From assembly GCA_025463265.1 (NCBI GenBank), contig JAOBWH010000191.1, positions 19,765 through 83,764 of the forward strand: 64,000 nucleotides of DNA, read 5' to 3'. Shown here in pieces: positions 26,198 through 33,873 of this stretch. Position 1 is the first letter of the stretch, and each line of letters begins with the position of its first letter. The notes beneath the pieces are model-generated. The model was given only the letters and a program-made list of their open reading frames with translations. It made no database searches and was not told the DNA's origin. The translations under genes were made by a program, and so were the position numbers. Origin of the DNA: Ilumatobacteraceae bacterium (lineage in GTDB: Bacteria; Actinomycetota; Acidimicrobiia; Acidimicrobiales; Iamiaceae).

Positions 26198-26222
26198 AGC
26201 CCCGCCAGGGTACGGGCTGGGC

Positions 26223-26738
26223 TCAGCGGGGAGCGGTCGGAGGGGCGGCGTCGGGGCCGCCCCCCTCGGTCGGGTCGGTGTCGCCCGACACCGACACCGC
26301 GTCCGCAGCGTCGACGATCTCGTTCACCTCGAGCGGCGTCATCAACAGATCGAGCGCGGACCAGATCGTGCGCGAGTACGGGTAGAAGATGACCGGGCCG
26401 ATGAGCCCGATGAACAGGCCGATGCCGATTGCGACGGCCATGCCGGCGTCGGGGTTCTGGTCCTTCCAGGCGATGAACCCCATGAGCATGAGGAACAAGA
26501 AGCCCTCGACGATGGCGAAGTTGATCAGGTAGGCGCCGACGAAGAACCCGGGTTCGCGCTCGAAGAGGTAGCCGCAGGAGGGGCACCGCTCCTTCATCCG
26601 GAACCAGCCCGTGTAGAGGTGGCCGCCGCCGCAGCGCGGGCAGTGCTTCACCAGGCCTCGCCACAGCAGGGTGGGCCACTCGGGCTTCGGGCGCAGGACG
26701 TCGTCGACGTCGATCGATCGGGCCATCGCTCCCATCAT
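26223..26738 (-). CDS. DUF983 zinc-ribbon membrane protein
   Basis: A 171-residue protein with a cytoplasmic zinc ribbon (HCPRCGGGHLYTGWF ... RCPSCGYLFEREPGFF) and two transmembrane helices (about 65-85 and 98-120) in the DUF983 arrangement; the C-terminus is Asp/Pro-rich. Members occur near cytochrome oxidase and other membrane systems but the role is unknown. Its stop is 25 bp before the kinase start on the same strand, so both zinc-ribbon proteins may be co-expressed. The start could also be ATG 26726. Confidence 0.85.
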   Translation of the reverse strand: MMGAMARSIDVDDVLRPKPEWPTLLWRGLVKHCPRCGGGHLYTGWFRMKERCPSCGYLFEREPGFFVGAYLINFAIVEGFLFLMLMGFIAWKDQNPDAGMAVAIGIGLFIGLIGPVIFYPYSRTIWSALDLLMTPLEVNEIVDAADAVSVSGDTDPTEGGGPDAAPPTAPR

Positions 26739-26849
26739 CGCTCAGGTCGAGGCAACTGCCCACCTCCGGGCGAGCTCCTCTCCGGTGGGGTCGGACTGAT
26801 CTGGGAGGGGTGCGGGTAGCAAGCCGGACCCGACGCAAGGAGACCCGCC

Positions 26850-27008
26850 ATGGGCGACGACAGCAAGGCAGACAACGTGAAGGACGCGCTCAAGCGCGAC
26901 CTCGAGCAGACCAAGGCCGACCTCCCCGGTCTCAAGGGCGACGACATCGACCAGGACGCCGGCGACACGGTCCGCCAGGCGCTCGGCAAGGACGACGAGC
27001 AGGCCTGA
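26850..27008 (+). CDS. Small charged protein (52 aa), unknown
   Basis: A 52-codon frame with an ideal AAGGAG seven bases before ATG. The product is hydrophilic and highly charged: MGDDSKADNVKDALKRDLEQ, then TKADLPGLKGDD and DTVRQALGKDDEQA. The first half could form an amphipathic helix. No cysteines, no signal and no membrane segment. Composition recalls small stress-related proteins, but no family is claimed. Confidence 0.65.
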   Translation: MGDDSKADNVKDALKRDLEQTKADLPGLKGDDIDQDAGDTVRQALGKDDEQA

Positions 27009-27576
27009 TCACCCGGGTCCCGGGCGAACCGGAGAAGGTTGCGGACCCGGCCGGGGCGGGGGCCGGGATGGTCGCGACCCCCCGAGAGGTCCGTGCGACT
27101 CACGTCGATGAGGTCGATCACAACCTTGTCCGTGCAGGTCGTGTCTTCGAATTCGCCGTGTTCGCTGGTTCCGGTTCGGAGGCCTCGATCGCCGACGTCG
27201 AGATCGTCGCAGAGTGAGCCATCGAATACCTCCGGTTTGGTGGAGACGGTTATCGCCACTGCACCGGAGGTCTCCTTCGCCGTCAACCAGTCACCAAGCT
27301 CAGGGCGGAGTACAACAAGCCGCTCTCGAGAAGCTGGTCCGCCACCCTTCTTGGAACGCCTGCGTGGAGTCCGGCAGGCCCCGATCCCACCTCCCGGCAC
27401 TCGTGGATCGGCGGCCCTGAGGGGGATCCGCCACGGAAGTCGATGGGTCTGACCACGGGCTGTCGTTCTTGCTGCTCACGTTCATCATTGGATCATCGAC
27501 AGAGGCGCATGGTGTCCTCCGTCGGCAAGTCGTCGGCACCACAGACCGCCCTACCCGGGCGAGAGGAAGGCTCCCG
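27009..27576. other. Lower-GC gap with no confident gene
   Basis: About 570 bp between the small charged protein and a secreted protein. Sampled stretches are near 58% G+C, below the neighbouring genes. A minus-strand frame open from 27400 leftward has a protein-like stretch (PEVFDGSLCDDLDVGDRGL, then KVVIDLIDVSRTDLSGG) but no ribosome binding site, and it continues into antisense of the small ORF. A decayed gene or a horizontally acquired remnant is possible. Nothing else is recognised. Confidence 0.4.
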
Positions 27577-28527
27577 ATGCATCCCCGAATCGCCCGCTCC
27601 ATTGCCCTTGCCCTGATGGGCATCACCGTCCTGGCACCCGGTATCGCCAGCGCTGACCCCAGCGTCTCCGTTGCCATCAACGGAACGCCCTTCACCGATG
27701 GCTCCAGCGGCGTGAACGGCCAGCCCATCCGGGTCGTCGGCCAAGGCTGCACCAACCCCGCCGGCGAGGCCTACATGGGTCTCTTCCTCGGCTCGACCGA
27801 CCCGGCACTCAGCCAGTCGTACCACCCCTTCGAGACGGTCGCCGTCGACGGCGGCTTCACCCTGGACGACACGATCAACTTGGACCTGATCGGCACCACC
27901 TACGTCCGCTTCTACTGCAGCACTAGCCCGGTCACGGCCATCGACGATGCCAGCATGCTGTGGGTCTCGCCCATGTCGTCGATCGTCATCGAGCAGCAGT
28001 CCGGGCTCCAGGCCATGAAGGCCCGCAGCGTCTCGGTCAACGCCTCCTCGCTGCTGAACGCCGCCACCGACGGCGACCGCCAGCTCGCCATCGCGACCGA
28101 TCCCGATGCGCTCCCCTACGTCGACCGGGTCGGCATCACCGGCGAGAACGCTGCGGCTCTCAAGGCCAAGGTCGATGCCCGGGTCGAGAAGCCGAGCGCA
28201 ACCCAGCGCCTCTCCTCGGCCGTCCACGGCGGTACCTCCGCCTCCCGTCACGGGAACATCTGGAGCCGACTGTCCTCGGCGAAGGCTGCCCGGTCGAACT
28301 CGTCGAGGGGTCCCGTCAGCCCCGCCCGGCCCGCTGCGCCCATGACCCATGGCGAAGCGGTCCGCTACGTGACGGCGGCCTTCCAGGTGGTCGGCGGCCG
28401 GACGCCGTCGAGCGCCACGGTCCAGACCTACGCCGCCCGGCTCGAGGCCGGCGCCTACCGGGTGCAGGTCGTCGAGGACATCGCCCTCACCAGCCACAAC
28501 GCCGCCTGGTGGAACAAGCACAGCTGA
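27577..28527 (+). CDS. Secreted protein with C-terminal DUF4214-like segment
   Basis: A 316-residue exported protein. The signal peptide is clear (MHPRIARSIALALMGITVLA, with ASA cleavage after residue 26). The mature N-terminal half (27-150) looks like a beta domain (VSVAINGTPFTDG, TYVRFYCSTSPVTAI) with cysteines at GQGC and YC. A Ser/Arg-rich stretch (about 200-255) leads to a C-terminal helical part, HGEAVRYVTAAFQVVGGRTP to SHNAAWWNKHS, that resembles DUF4214 repeats of surface proteins. ATG 27577 has GAGAGGAAGG upstream. Function unknown; an extracellular or cell-surface role is likely. Confidence 0.75.
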   Translation: MHPRIARSIALALMGITVLAPGIASADPSVSVAINGTPFTDGSSGVNGQPIRVVGQGCTNPAGEAYMGLFLGSTDPALSQSYHPFETVAVDGGFTLDDTINLDLIGTTYVRFYCSTSPVTAIDDASMLWVSPMSSIVIEQQSGLQAMKARSVSVNASSLLNAATDGDRQLAIATDPDALPYVDRVGITGENAAALKAKVDARVEKPSATQRLSSAVHGGTSASRHGNIWSRLSSAKAARSNSSRGPVSPARPAAPMTHGEAVRYVTAAFQVVGGRTPSSATVQTYAARLEAGAYRVQVVEDIALTSHNAAWWNKHS

Positions 28528-28558
28528 TCCACCAGCTCATCACTCCAGGGAGAGATGC

Positions 28559-28588
28559 AGCATCCCCGGGCCACGGCCCGGGGATGCT
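28559..28588. terminator. Stem-loop terminator after the secreted protein
   Basis: AGCATCCCCGGGCC and GGCCCGGGGATGCT form a perfect 14-bp stem with a two-base nominal loop, 32 bp after the stop; GTCGTTGTC follows. Confidence 0.85.
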
Positions 28589-28744
28589 GTCGTTGTCGGC
28601 AGGCAGGTCTGAGCGCGCACCTCGGTGCTCACCGTCGTTCCAACACAGGACGTCGGTGACCTCGTCGGCTGGCACGCGGCTCGGAGGAATCCGAAGTGAC
28701 CCAAACGCCTGATCGGGAGACGGCGACCCGCATGGGTCTCGAAG

Positions 28745-28774
28745 GAGGGCCGCCGGAAGCATCCGGCGGCCCTC
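28745..28774. terminator. Second stem-loop, probable terminator of tRNA-Pro
   Basis: GAGGGCCGCCGG and CCGGCGGCCCTC (12 bp, six-base loop) lie about 80 bp downstream of the minus-strand tRNA-Pro and followed, on that strand, by TTCG-rich sequence. Between the two hairpins (28589-28744) no gene is recognised. Confidence 0.65.
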
Positions 28775-28853
28775 TCCTCGTACCTTCCCCGCATGATCGA
28801 GCGGGTTCTGTCGGTACTGCTGCGTGGGTTGTGTCGACAACCCCCTCGCCTCG

Positions 28854-28927
28854 TCTGGCCGGTGAGATTTGAACTCACGGCCCCCGCGTCCCAAACGCGG
28901 TGCGCTACCAAACTGCGCCACGGCCAG
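28854..28927 (-). tRNA. tRNA-Pro (anticodon TGG)
   Basis: The minus strand folds into a full cloverleaf: acceptor CTGGCCG with CGGCCAG, D stem GCGC/GCGC with loop AGTTTGGTA, anticodon arm CCGCG-TTTGGGA-CGCGG reading TGG, and T arm GTGAG-TTCAAAT-CTCAC. The discriminator is A and CCA is not encoded. TGG reads CCA and, with wobble, other proline codons. Confidence 0.95.
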
Positions 28928-28983
28928 TCGCCGGTCACGGTACCGGGTGCCCGACCGGCCCGGGAACTCCGTTCGCCCCACGG

Positions 28984-28989
28984 TAGGGT
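28984..28989 (+). promoter_or_regulatory. Candidate leaderless -10 for VOC gene
   Basis: TAGGGT ends seven bases before GTG 28997 with no ribosome binding site between them; same geometry as upstream of the genes at 1368 and 6814. Confidence 0.4.
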
Positions 28990-28996
28990 CCGCCGC

Positions 28997-29716
28997 GTGG
29001 GGGCCACACCGGAGCGACGACCGAACGTCGGGCGGGTCGCCGAGCTGCGGGTGGCCGACGAGCCTGCAGCGTGGGCAGCCGCCGGGTTCACCGTCGCCGA
29101 CCACGTCGTGCGGCTGGGAGCGGTGGCGGTGCGGCTGACCGGGCGTGGCGTCGATGGGGCCCGCGGCATCACCGGCTGGACCCTCTCCGGACTCACGATC
29201 CCCGACGGCACCCTCGACGGGCTCCCCACCGAGACCGCACCCGTCAGCGACTCGGAGGGCGCCGATGCCGAGCCGGAAGAGGGCCCATCACATCCCAACG
29301 GGGCAACCGGGATCGACCACGTGGTGGTGGCCACGCCGGACCTCGAACGGACCATCGCTGCGTGCGAGGCGGCCGGGCTGGAGCTCCGGCGCATCCGAGA
29401 GGCCGCCAGCTCCGGCACGCCGATCCGCCAGGCGTTCTTCAAGCTGGGCCCGCTCGTCCTCGAGGTCGTGAGCGGCGACATCGGCAGCGGCGTCCCTGCA
29501 GCGGAGTCGCCGGCGACCTTCTTCGGCCTCGCCGTCGACATCGACGACCTCGACCGCGCCGCAGCCGTCCTGGGCGAGGGCCTGGGTCGCATCAAGCCCG
29601 CGGTGCAGCGGGGGCGCCGCATCGCCACACTCCGACGCCGGCACTTCGACGTGTCGGTCGCGATCGCGGCGATGGACCACCACGGCGATCGCACCGCGGC
29701 GGAGGGCGGCCGGTAG
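28997..29716 (+). CDS. VOC (glyoxalase/dioxygenase-fold) family protein
   Basis: A 239-residue protein with a VOC module from about residue 98: GIDHVVVATPDLERTIAACE, FFKLGPLVLEVVSGD, and FGLAVDIDDLDRAAAVLG. The first 90 residues may be a degenerate VOC half (GRVAELRVADEPAAWAAAGF). The C-terminal segment RHFDVSVAIAAMDH ends the fold. Metal ligands may include H101 and E in LEVV, but the enzymatic reaction cannot be assigned. GTG 28997 is chosen from the leaderless -10. The next gene begins 12 bp after its stop. Confidence 0.8.
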   Translation: MGATPERRPNVGRVAELRVADEPAAWAAAGFTVADHVVRLGAVAVRLTGRGVDGARGITGWTLSGLTIPDGTLDGLPTETAPVSDSEGADAEPEEGPSHPNGATGIDHVVVATPDLERTIAACEAAGLELRRIREAASSGTPIRQAFFKLGPLVLEVVSGDIGSGVPAAESPATFFGLAVDIDDLDRAAAVLGEGLGRIKPAVQRGRRIATLRRRHFDVSVAIAAMDHHGDRTAAEGGR

Positions 29717-29728
29717 GGTCCGGCGCAG

Positions 29729-30334
29729 ATGCTCGATCACGTGTTCACCGACGCCATCGGCGCACTCCGCGACACCGTGGAGGGGGCCATGCTCGAACGC
29801 CAGGCGTTCGAGGAGCGTTTCCAGGCCGACGTCCTCCTGGGCGACCTCACCTGGGAGACCTCCTACGCCCTGCCCGGCGAGGGCACACCGCCCCGCACCC
29901 GGGCGGACCTCACCCTCGACTGGCCGACCTGGTCGCAGACCGCGTATCGGTCCTGGTACATCGGCGACTCCATCGACGAGCCCCCGCGCATCGAGATCGA
30001 GATCGTCCTGCGGATCCAGCGGCTCGCCGAGCAGCCCGACCCGGCGACGGTCCTCGAGGTCCTGCCGGCCGAGTCGAGCCTCATCGGGTCCGAGCGCCTC
30101 GTCCGCTCCGGGCCCACCGTCGAGATCATCCACGGCAACGACCTCGACGACGTCGAGTGGGCGATCGAGGTGTCGTACGAGGGCACCTACGAGCTCGATG
30201 AGGACGTGCTCGCCGACGGCTCCAAGCTCGACGAGCACTTCAGCTCGATGGGCGGGTGGATCGCCTCCACCCTGGTGCGCCTCGGCGACCTCACCTTCGA
30301 GTTCGCCCCGCCCGACGAACTCCCCGCCGACTGA
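29729..30334 (+). CDS. Conserved-looking soluble protein of unknown function
   Basis: A 201-residue acidic protein beginning MLDHVFTDAIGALRDTVEGA and rich in Trp, Glu and Asp (LTLDWPTWSQTAYRSWYIGD, VEWAIEVSYEGTYELDEDVL). No signal peptide, membrane helix, cysteine cluster or known motif is visible. It sits between a VOC gene and a crotonase on the same strand with gaps of 12 and 20 bp, so it is probably in one transcript with them. Confidence 0.75.
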   Translation: MLDHVFTDAIGALRDTVEGAMLERQAFEERFQADVLLGDLTWETSYALPGEGTPPRTRADLTLDWPTWSQTAYRSWYIGDSIDEPPRIEIEIVLRIQRLAEQPDPATVLEVLPAESSLIGSERLVRSGPTVEIIHGNDLDDVEWAIEVSYEGTYELDEDVLADGSKLDEHFSSMGGWIASTLVRLGDLTFEFAPPDELPAD

Positions 30335-30354
30335 CCGACCCCGAAGGAGCACCC

Positions 30355-31140
30355 GTGAGCGAGCTCGTCCTCACCGAGGTGGCCGACCAGATCGCCACCA
30401 TCACCCTCAACCGGCCCGAGGCCCGCAACGCGCTCTCCGGCGCGCTCCTCCAGGACCTGGTCGCCGCCGTGCGCGACGCCCAGGCCGACGACGCCGTGAG
30501 CGTGATCATCCTCACCGGCGCCGACCCTGCCTTCTGTGCGGGGCTCGACCTCAAGGAGCTGGGTGCCGGGTCCGGCACGCTCACCGGCACCCGCCCGCGC
30601 GACGACACGCCCATCGACCGGCGCGGTCCGCTGCCGCCCGGCCCCAAGCCCGTGATCGGGGCCATCAACGGCGCAGCCATCACCGGCGGGTTCGAGCTGG
30701 CGCTCGCGTGCGACTTCCTCATCGCGTCGGACCGGGCCCGGTTCGCCGACACCCACGCCCGCGTGGGCATCCAGCCCTGGTGGGGGCTCACCGTGCTGCT
30801 GCCGCAGGCCATCGGCCTCCGGCGCGCGCGCGAGATGAGCGCCACCGGCAACTTCTGCGATGCCCAGAAGGCGCTCGAGTGGGGTCTGGTCAACCACGTC
30901 GTCCCGCACGACCACCTGCTGCCGTTCGCCCGGGGGATCGCGGCGGACATCGTGTCGAGCGACCAGCGGGCGGTGAGCCAGATCTTCGCCACCTACGCCG
31001 CCGGATCCCGGGTGACCGTGGGCGACGCCTGGCTGGTCGAGTCCGATGTGGCGGCCGCCTGGCAGGGCCAGGGCCTCGACCCCGACGAGATCGAGCGCCG
31101 CCGCCAGGGCGTCACCGACCGCGGCCGCACCCAGCTCTGA
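30355..31140 (+). CDS. Enoyl-CoA hydratase
   Basis: Crotonase-fold enzyme of 261 aa adding water to an enoyl-CoA or a related reaction. Features: ITLNRPEARNALSGAL, oxyanion-hole FCAGLDLKELG, second site GAINGAAITGGFELALACDF and the segment HARVGIQPWWGLTVLLPQAI. The usual LPGAGGT tract is replaced by QPWWGLT, so hydratase chemistry is not certain. GTG 30355 has GAAGGAG seven bases before it. It is the last gene of a short run after the VOC and unknown genes. Confidence 0.87.
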   Translation: MSELVLTEVADQIATITLNRPEARNALSGALLQDLVAAVRDAQADDAVSVIILTGADPAFCAGLDLKELGAGSGTLTGTRPRDDTPIDRRGPLPPGPKPVIGAINGAAITGGFELALACDFLIASDRARFADTHARVGIQPWWGLTVLLPQAIGLRRAREMSATGNFCDAQKALEWGLVNHVVPHDHLLPFARGIAADIVSSDQRAVSQIFATYAAGSRVTVGDAWLVESDVAAAWQGQGLDPDEIERRRQGVTDRGRTQL

Positions 31141-31153
31141 CCCGAGCCTTCTC

Positions 31154-31753
31154 TCAGCCGCCGGGAAGGGTGGTGGAGGAGGTGGTCGTCGAGCCCTCGG
31201 CGCCGTCCTCGTCGCCGCAGACCTCGCCCGTCTGGAAGGCGGCGGCGTCGTAGCGGCTGATGGGGAGGCCGCTCGCCACGTACCCCGAGCGCAGGTCCGC
31301 CAATTGGAAGCGCACGCCGGCGACCCCCTTCACCTTGCGGAACACGACGAGCCGCTGGACCGCTCCGGGGGCCGGCTTCGAGTACGCCTTCACCTCGCTC
31401 CAGCCCTGGGGGGTGGCGCCGATCGCGAACGAGTCCATGGGCGTCGCGGGTCCGGTGACCTCCCAGTAGGGCTCGCTCTGCTCGTTCCACAGCGCGATGC
31501 GGACGATGGGCGCCGCTGCGCAGTCGGGGATGTGCACCACCTGGAAGCCGCCGATGAGCTCGACGCCCACCGGGTCGTTCCACGGGTCCTCGCCCTGCTT
31601 GTCCTTGCCGACGTCGGGCAGCACGTCGCCGACGTCCTTCCACAGCGCCAGGCTGGCGATGGCCATGACGCCCAGGACGGTCGCGAACACGATCGCCGAC
31701 GGCCAGCGGCGGTGCCACCACGGCGGGCGGGGCTGGCTCGAGGACGCGGGCAT
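31154..31753 (-). CDS. Single-pass membrane protein of unknown function
   Basis: A 199-residue protein with a basic cytoplasmic N-terminus, one transmembrane helix (about 20-42: AIVFATVLGVMAIASLALW) and an external domain of about 150 residues containing two cysteines (IPDC, EVCG) that may bond. The C-terminus is Ser/Thr-rich (STTTSSTTLPGG), common for actinobacterial surface proteins. The start could also be GTG 31771. It is convergent with the crotonase gene. No family recognised. Confidence 0.7.
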   Translation of the reverse strand: MPASSSQPRPPWWHRRWPSAIVFATVLGVMAIASLALWKDVGDVLPDVGKDKQGEDPWNDPVGVELIGGFQVVHIPDCAAAPIVRIALWNEQSEPYWEVTGPATPMDSFAIGATPQGWSEVKAYSKPAPGAVQRLVVFRKVKGVAGVRFQLADLRSGYVASGLPISRYDAAAFQTGEVCGDEDGAEGSTTTSSTTLPGG

Positions 31754-31815
31754 CTGACCACGTTCGCACATCCGCCGCTCACGGCGGGAACCACCCGGCC
31801 GGGTGGCGGCCGGCC

Positions 31816-32487
31816 TCAGTCAGCGGCCGGCGCCCGCTCGCCCGCAGCGGTGCGGGCGAAGGCGGCCGGATCGCCGACGGCGGCGAGCAGACGGCCGATC
31901 AGCTGCTCCCAGGCCGTGGAGTCGGGGAGGGGGGCGTCGAGCACCTCGAGCAGGAGGAAGCCGAGGCCGACGGCGTGGCAGAAGGTCACCAGCGAATCGG
32001 TGTCGATCTCGTCGTCGATGCCGCCCGTGGCCTTCGCCCCTCGGACGATCTCGGCCAGCCGGTCGCGGCGGTCGTTCATGCGCGCCTGGAGGAAGGCGAG
32101 CACCGTGGGCTCGTGGCGGGCGGCGACGAACGACTCGAGCAGCATCCCGGGGGCGAACAGCTCGCGCTGGGTCGGGCTCTGGTTGCGCTCGACCAGGTGA
32201 GCCCCGGCGATGCGGAGGATGTCCTCCATGCGGCCCTCGAAGCGGTGGTCGGAGAACAGCGAGTCGAACTCGCCGGCCGTCGACGCGGAGATCGCCGACG
32301 CGAGCAGCTCGTCCTTGCCCTGGTAGCGGGAGTAGATCGCCCCGGTGGTGACGCCAGCGCGGCGGGCGATCTCGGCGACGCGAGCCCCGGCGTAGCCCTC
32401 CTCGGCGAACACCTCGGTGGCCGCCGCGAGCAGCCGAGCGCCGAGCGGATCCCCGTCGGAATCGGGCATCGGGAGCGGGACGGACAC
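31816..32487 (-). CDS. TetR-family transcriptional regulator
   Basis: A 223-residue regulator. HTH region: ATEVFAEEGYAGARVAEIAR followed by RAGVTTGAIYSRYQGKDELL (about 20-65); the C-terminal ligand domain is of the TetR class. GTG 32487 is chosen; ATG 32469 is the alternative. It is divergent from the nucleoside ABC transporter operon with a CTGTCGACAG palindrome in the shared promoter region, so it is the best candidate regulator of the nucleoside island. Confidence 0.87.
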   Translation of the reverse strand: MSVPLPMPDSDGDPLGARLLAAATEVFAEEGYAGARVAEIARRAGVTTGAIYSRYQGKDELLASAISASTAGEFDSLFSDHRFEGRMEDILRIAGAHLVERNQSPTQRELFAPGMLLESFVAARHEPTVLAFLQARMNDRRDRLAEIVRGAKATGGIDDEIDTDSLVTFCHAVGLGFLLLEVLDAPLPDSTAWEQLIGRLLAAVGDPAAFARTAAGERAPAAD

Positions 32488-32516
32488 GCGGCCACGGTAC
32501 CGGCGGGCCTCCGCAA

Positions 32517-32526
32517 CTGTCGACAG
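32517..32526. promoter_or_regulatory. Palindrome in the TetR / nucleoside-transporter divergent region
   Basis: CTGTCGACAG is a perfect 10-bp palindrome 30 bases upstream of the TetR start. In a divergent regulator-target arrangement this is the natural operator position. TACGGT (32606-32611) may be the -10 of the transporter operon. Confidence 0.45.
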
Positions 32527-32668
32527 GGACCGGCGACGGTCGGCTCCGGTCACCCACCGTTCACGGCGCCGTCACCGAACCGAGCGCACGGCCCCATGAG
32601 GCGCTGTACGGTGCTGATCCCACCCGACGCAACCGGTGCGCTCAGGGTCTGGACAAGGGAGAACCCCC

Positions 32669-33802
32669 GTGAAGCAACGATCCGGCACCAAGCTGCTGAT
32701 CCTCCTCTTCGCCGCCTTCGCACTGATCCTCGCCAGCTGCGCCAGCAGCGATTCCGACGGCGGCGGCAGCGGCAGCGAGCCCTCCGACGGCGGTGGCTCC
32801 GAGTCGGCGGCCACCTGTCAGGGCACCCCCGGGGAGACCCAGGAAGCGGCCGAGCTCGGCGGCGAGGGCGAAGCACCCGACGGCGCCGGCAAGAAGGTCG
32901 GCCTGGTGTTCGACATCGGCGGCAAGGACGACAAGTCCTTCAACGAGTCCGCGTTCAACGGCCTCGAGGCCGCCAAGGAGAGCATGGGCATCGAGACCAA
33001 GTCCCTCGAGCCCAACGCCGACGGCTCCAACCGCGAGGATCTCCTCCGCGAGCTCGCCGATGACGGCTACGGCCTCGTCATCGGCGTCGGGTTCAACTTC
33101 TTCGACCCGCTCACCGCGGTCGCAGGCGACTACCCCGACACCGATTTCGCCATCGTCGACTCGGTCGTCGAGGCCGACAACGTCGCCTCGATCACCTTCG
33201 CCGAGGAGCAGGGCTCGTACCTGGTCGGCGCCATCGCCGCCCAGTCCACCCAGACCGACACCGTCGGCTTCGTGGGCGGCGTCGAGACCAGCCTGATCAA
33301 GAAGTTCCAGGCCGGCTTCGAGGCCGGTGTGGCCGAGGTCAACAAGGACGCCAAGGTCGAGGTCAAGTACCTCACCCCCGACGGCGACTTCAGCGGCTTC
33401 AACGACTCGGCCAAGGGCCAGACCGTCGCCTCCGGCCTCTACGACGCCGGCGCTGACGTGATCTTCCACGCTGCTGGCGGCTCCGGCGCCGGCGTGTTCA
33501 AGGCGGCCACCGAGGCCGACCGCCTCGCCATCGGCGTCGACTCGGACCAGTACTTCCAGGTCGATGAGGCCGAGCAGAAGTGCATGCTCTCGTCCATGCT
33601 CAAGCGGGTCGACGTCGGCGTGTACGACACCATCGCCGCCTACGCAGGCGACAAGTTCGAGTCGGGCGTGCAGGTCTTCGATCTCGCCAACGGCGGCATC
33701 GACTACTCGCAGGCCGGTGGCCAGGTGAAGGACTCGGCCCAGATCGACGATCTCAAGCAGCAGATCATCGACGGGGACATCGAAGTCCCCACCGAGCCCT
33801 GA
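32669..33802 (+). CDS. BMP-family nucleoside-binding lipoprotein
   Basis: Substrate-binding lipoprotein of a BmpA/Med-type nucleoside ABC importer, 377 aa. The signal peptide has lipobox LASC with C24 lipidated, followed by a Gly/Ser linker. The Bmp domain begins KKVGLVFDIGGKDDKSFNES and includes GFNFFDPLTAVAGDYPDTDF, QGSYLVGAIAA, FVGGVETSLIKKFQAGFEAG and IFHAAGGSGAGVFKAA, with ligand-contacting Asp/Phe/Asn positions in DKSFNE. GTG 32669 has AGGGAGAA at suitable spacing. A stem-loop separates it from the ATPase gene. Confidence 0.93.
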   Translation: MKQRSGTKLLILLFAAFALILASCASSDSDGGGSGSEPSDGGGSESAATCQGTPGETQEAAELGGEGEAPDGAGKKVGLVFDIGGKDDKSFNESAFNGLEAAKESMGIETKSLEPNADGSNREDLLRELADDGYGLVIGVGFNFFDPLTAVAGDYPDTDFAIVDSVVEADNVASITFAEEQGSYLVGAIAAQSTQTDTVGFVGGVETSLIKKFQAGFEAGVAEVNKDAKVEVKYLTPDGDFSGFNDSAKGQTVASGLYDAGADVIFHAAGGSGAGVFKAATEADRLAIGVDSDQYFQVDEAEQKCMLSSMLKRVDVGVYDTIAAYAGDKFESGVQVFDLANGGIDYSQAGGQVKDSAQIDDLKQQIIDGDIEVPTEP

Positions 33803-33822
33803 TCACCATCTGAACCCGATCG

Positions 33823-33854
33823 AGACCCGGGACCGGTCCGCCGGTCCCGGGTCT
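33823..33854 (+). terminator. Intra-operon stem-loop between binding protein and ATPase
   Basis: AGACCCGGGACCGG and CCGGTCCCGGGTCT form a perfect 14-bp stem with a TCCG tetraloop, 20 bp after the lipoprotein stop and 19 bp before the ATPase start. It can act as a partial terminator or as a 3' stabiliser giving more binding protein than transporter. Confidence 0.75.
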
Positions 33855-33873
33855 TGGCGTTCTGGAGGCTTCC

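Noticed and set aside
27009..27576. Insertion sequence or prophage remnant as cause of the low GC
   Set aside because: No terminal inverted repeats, transposase or integrase similarity, or target duplication can be seen.
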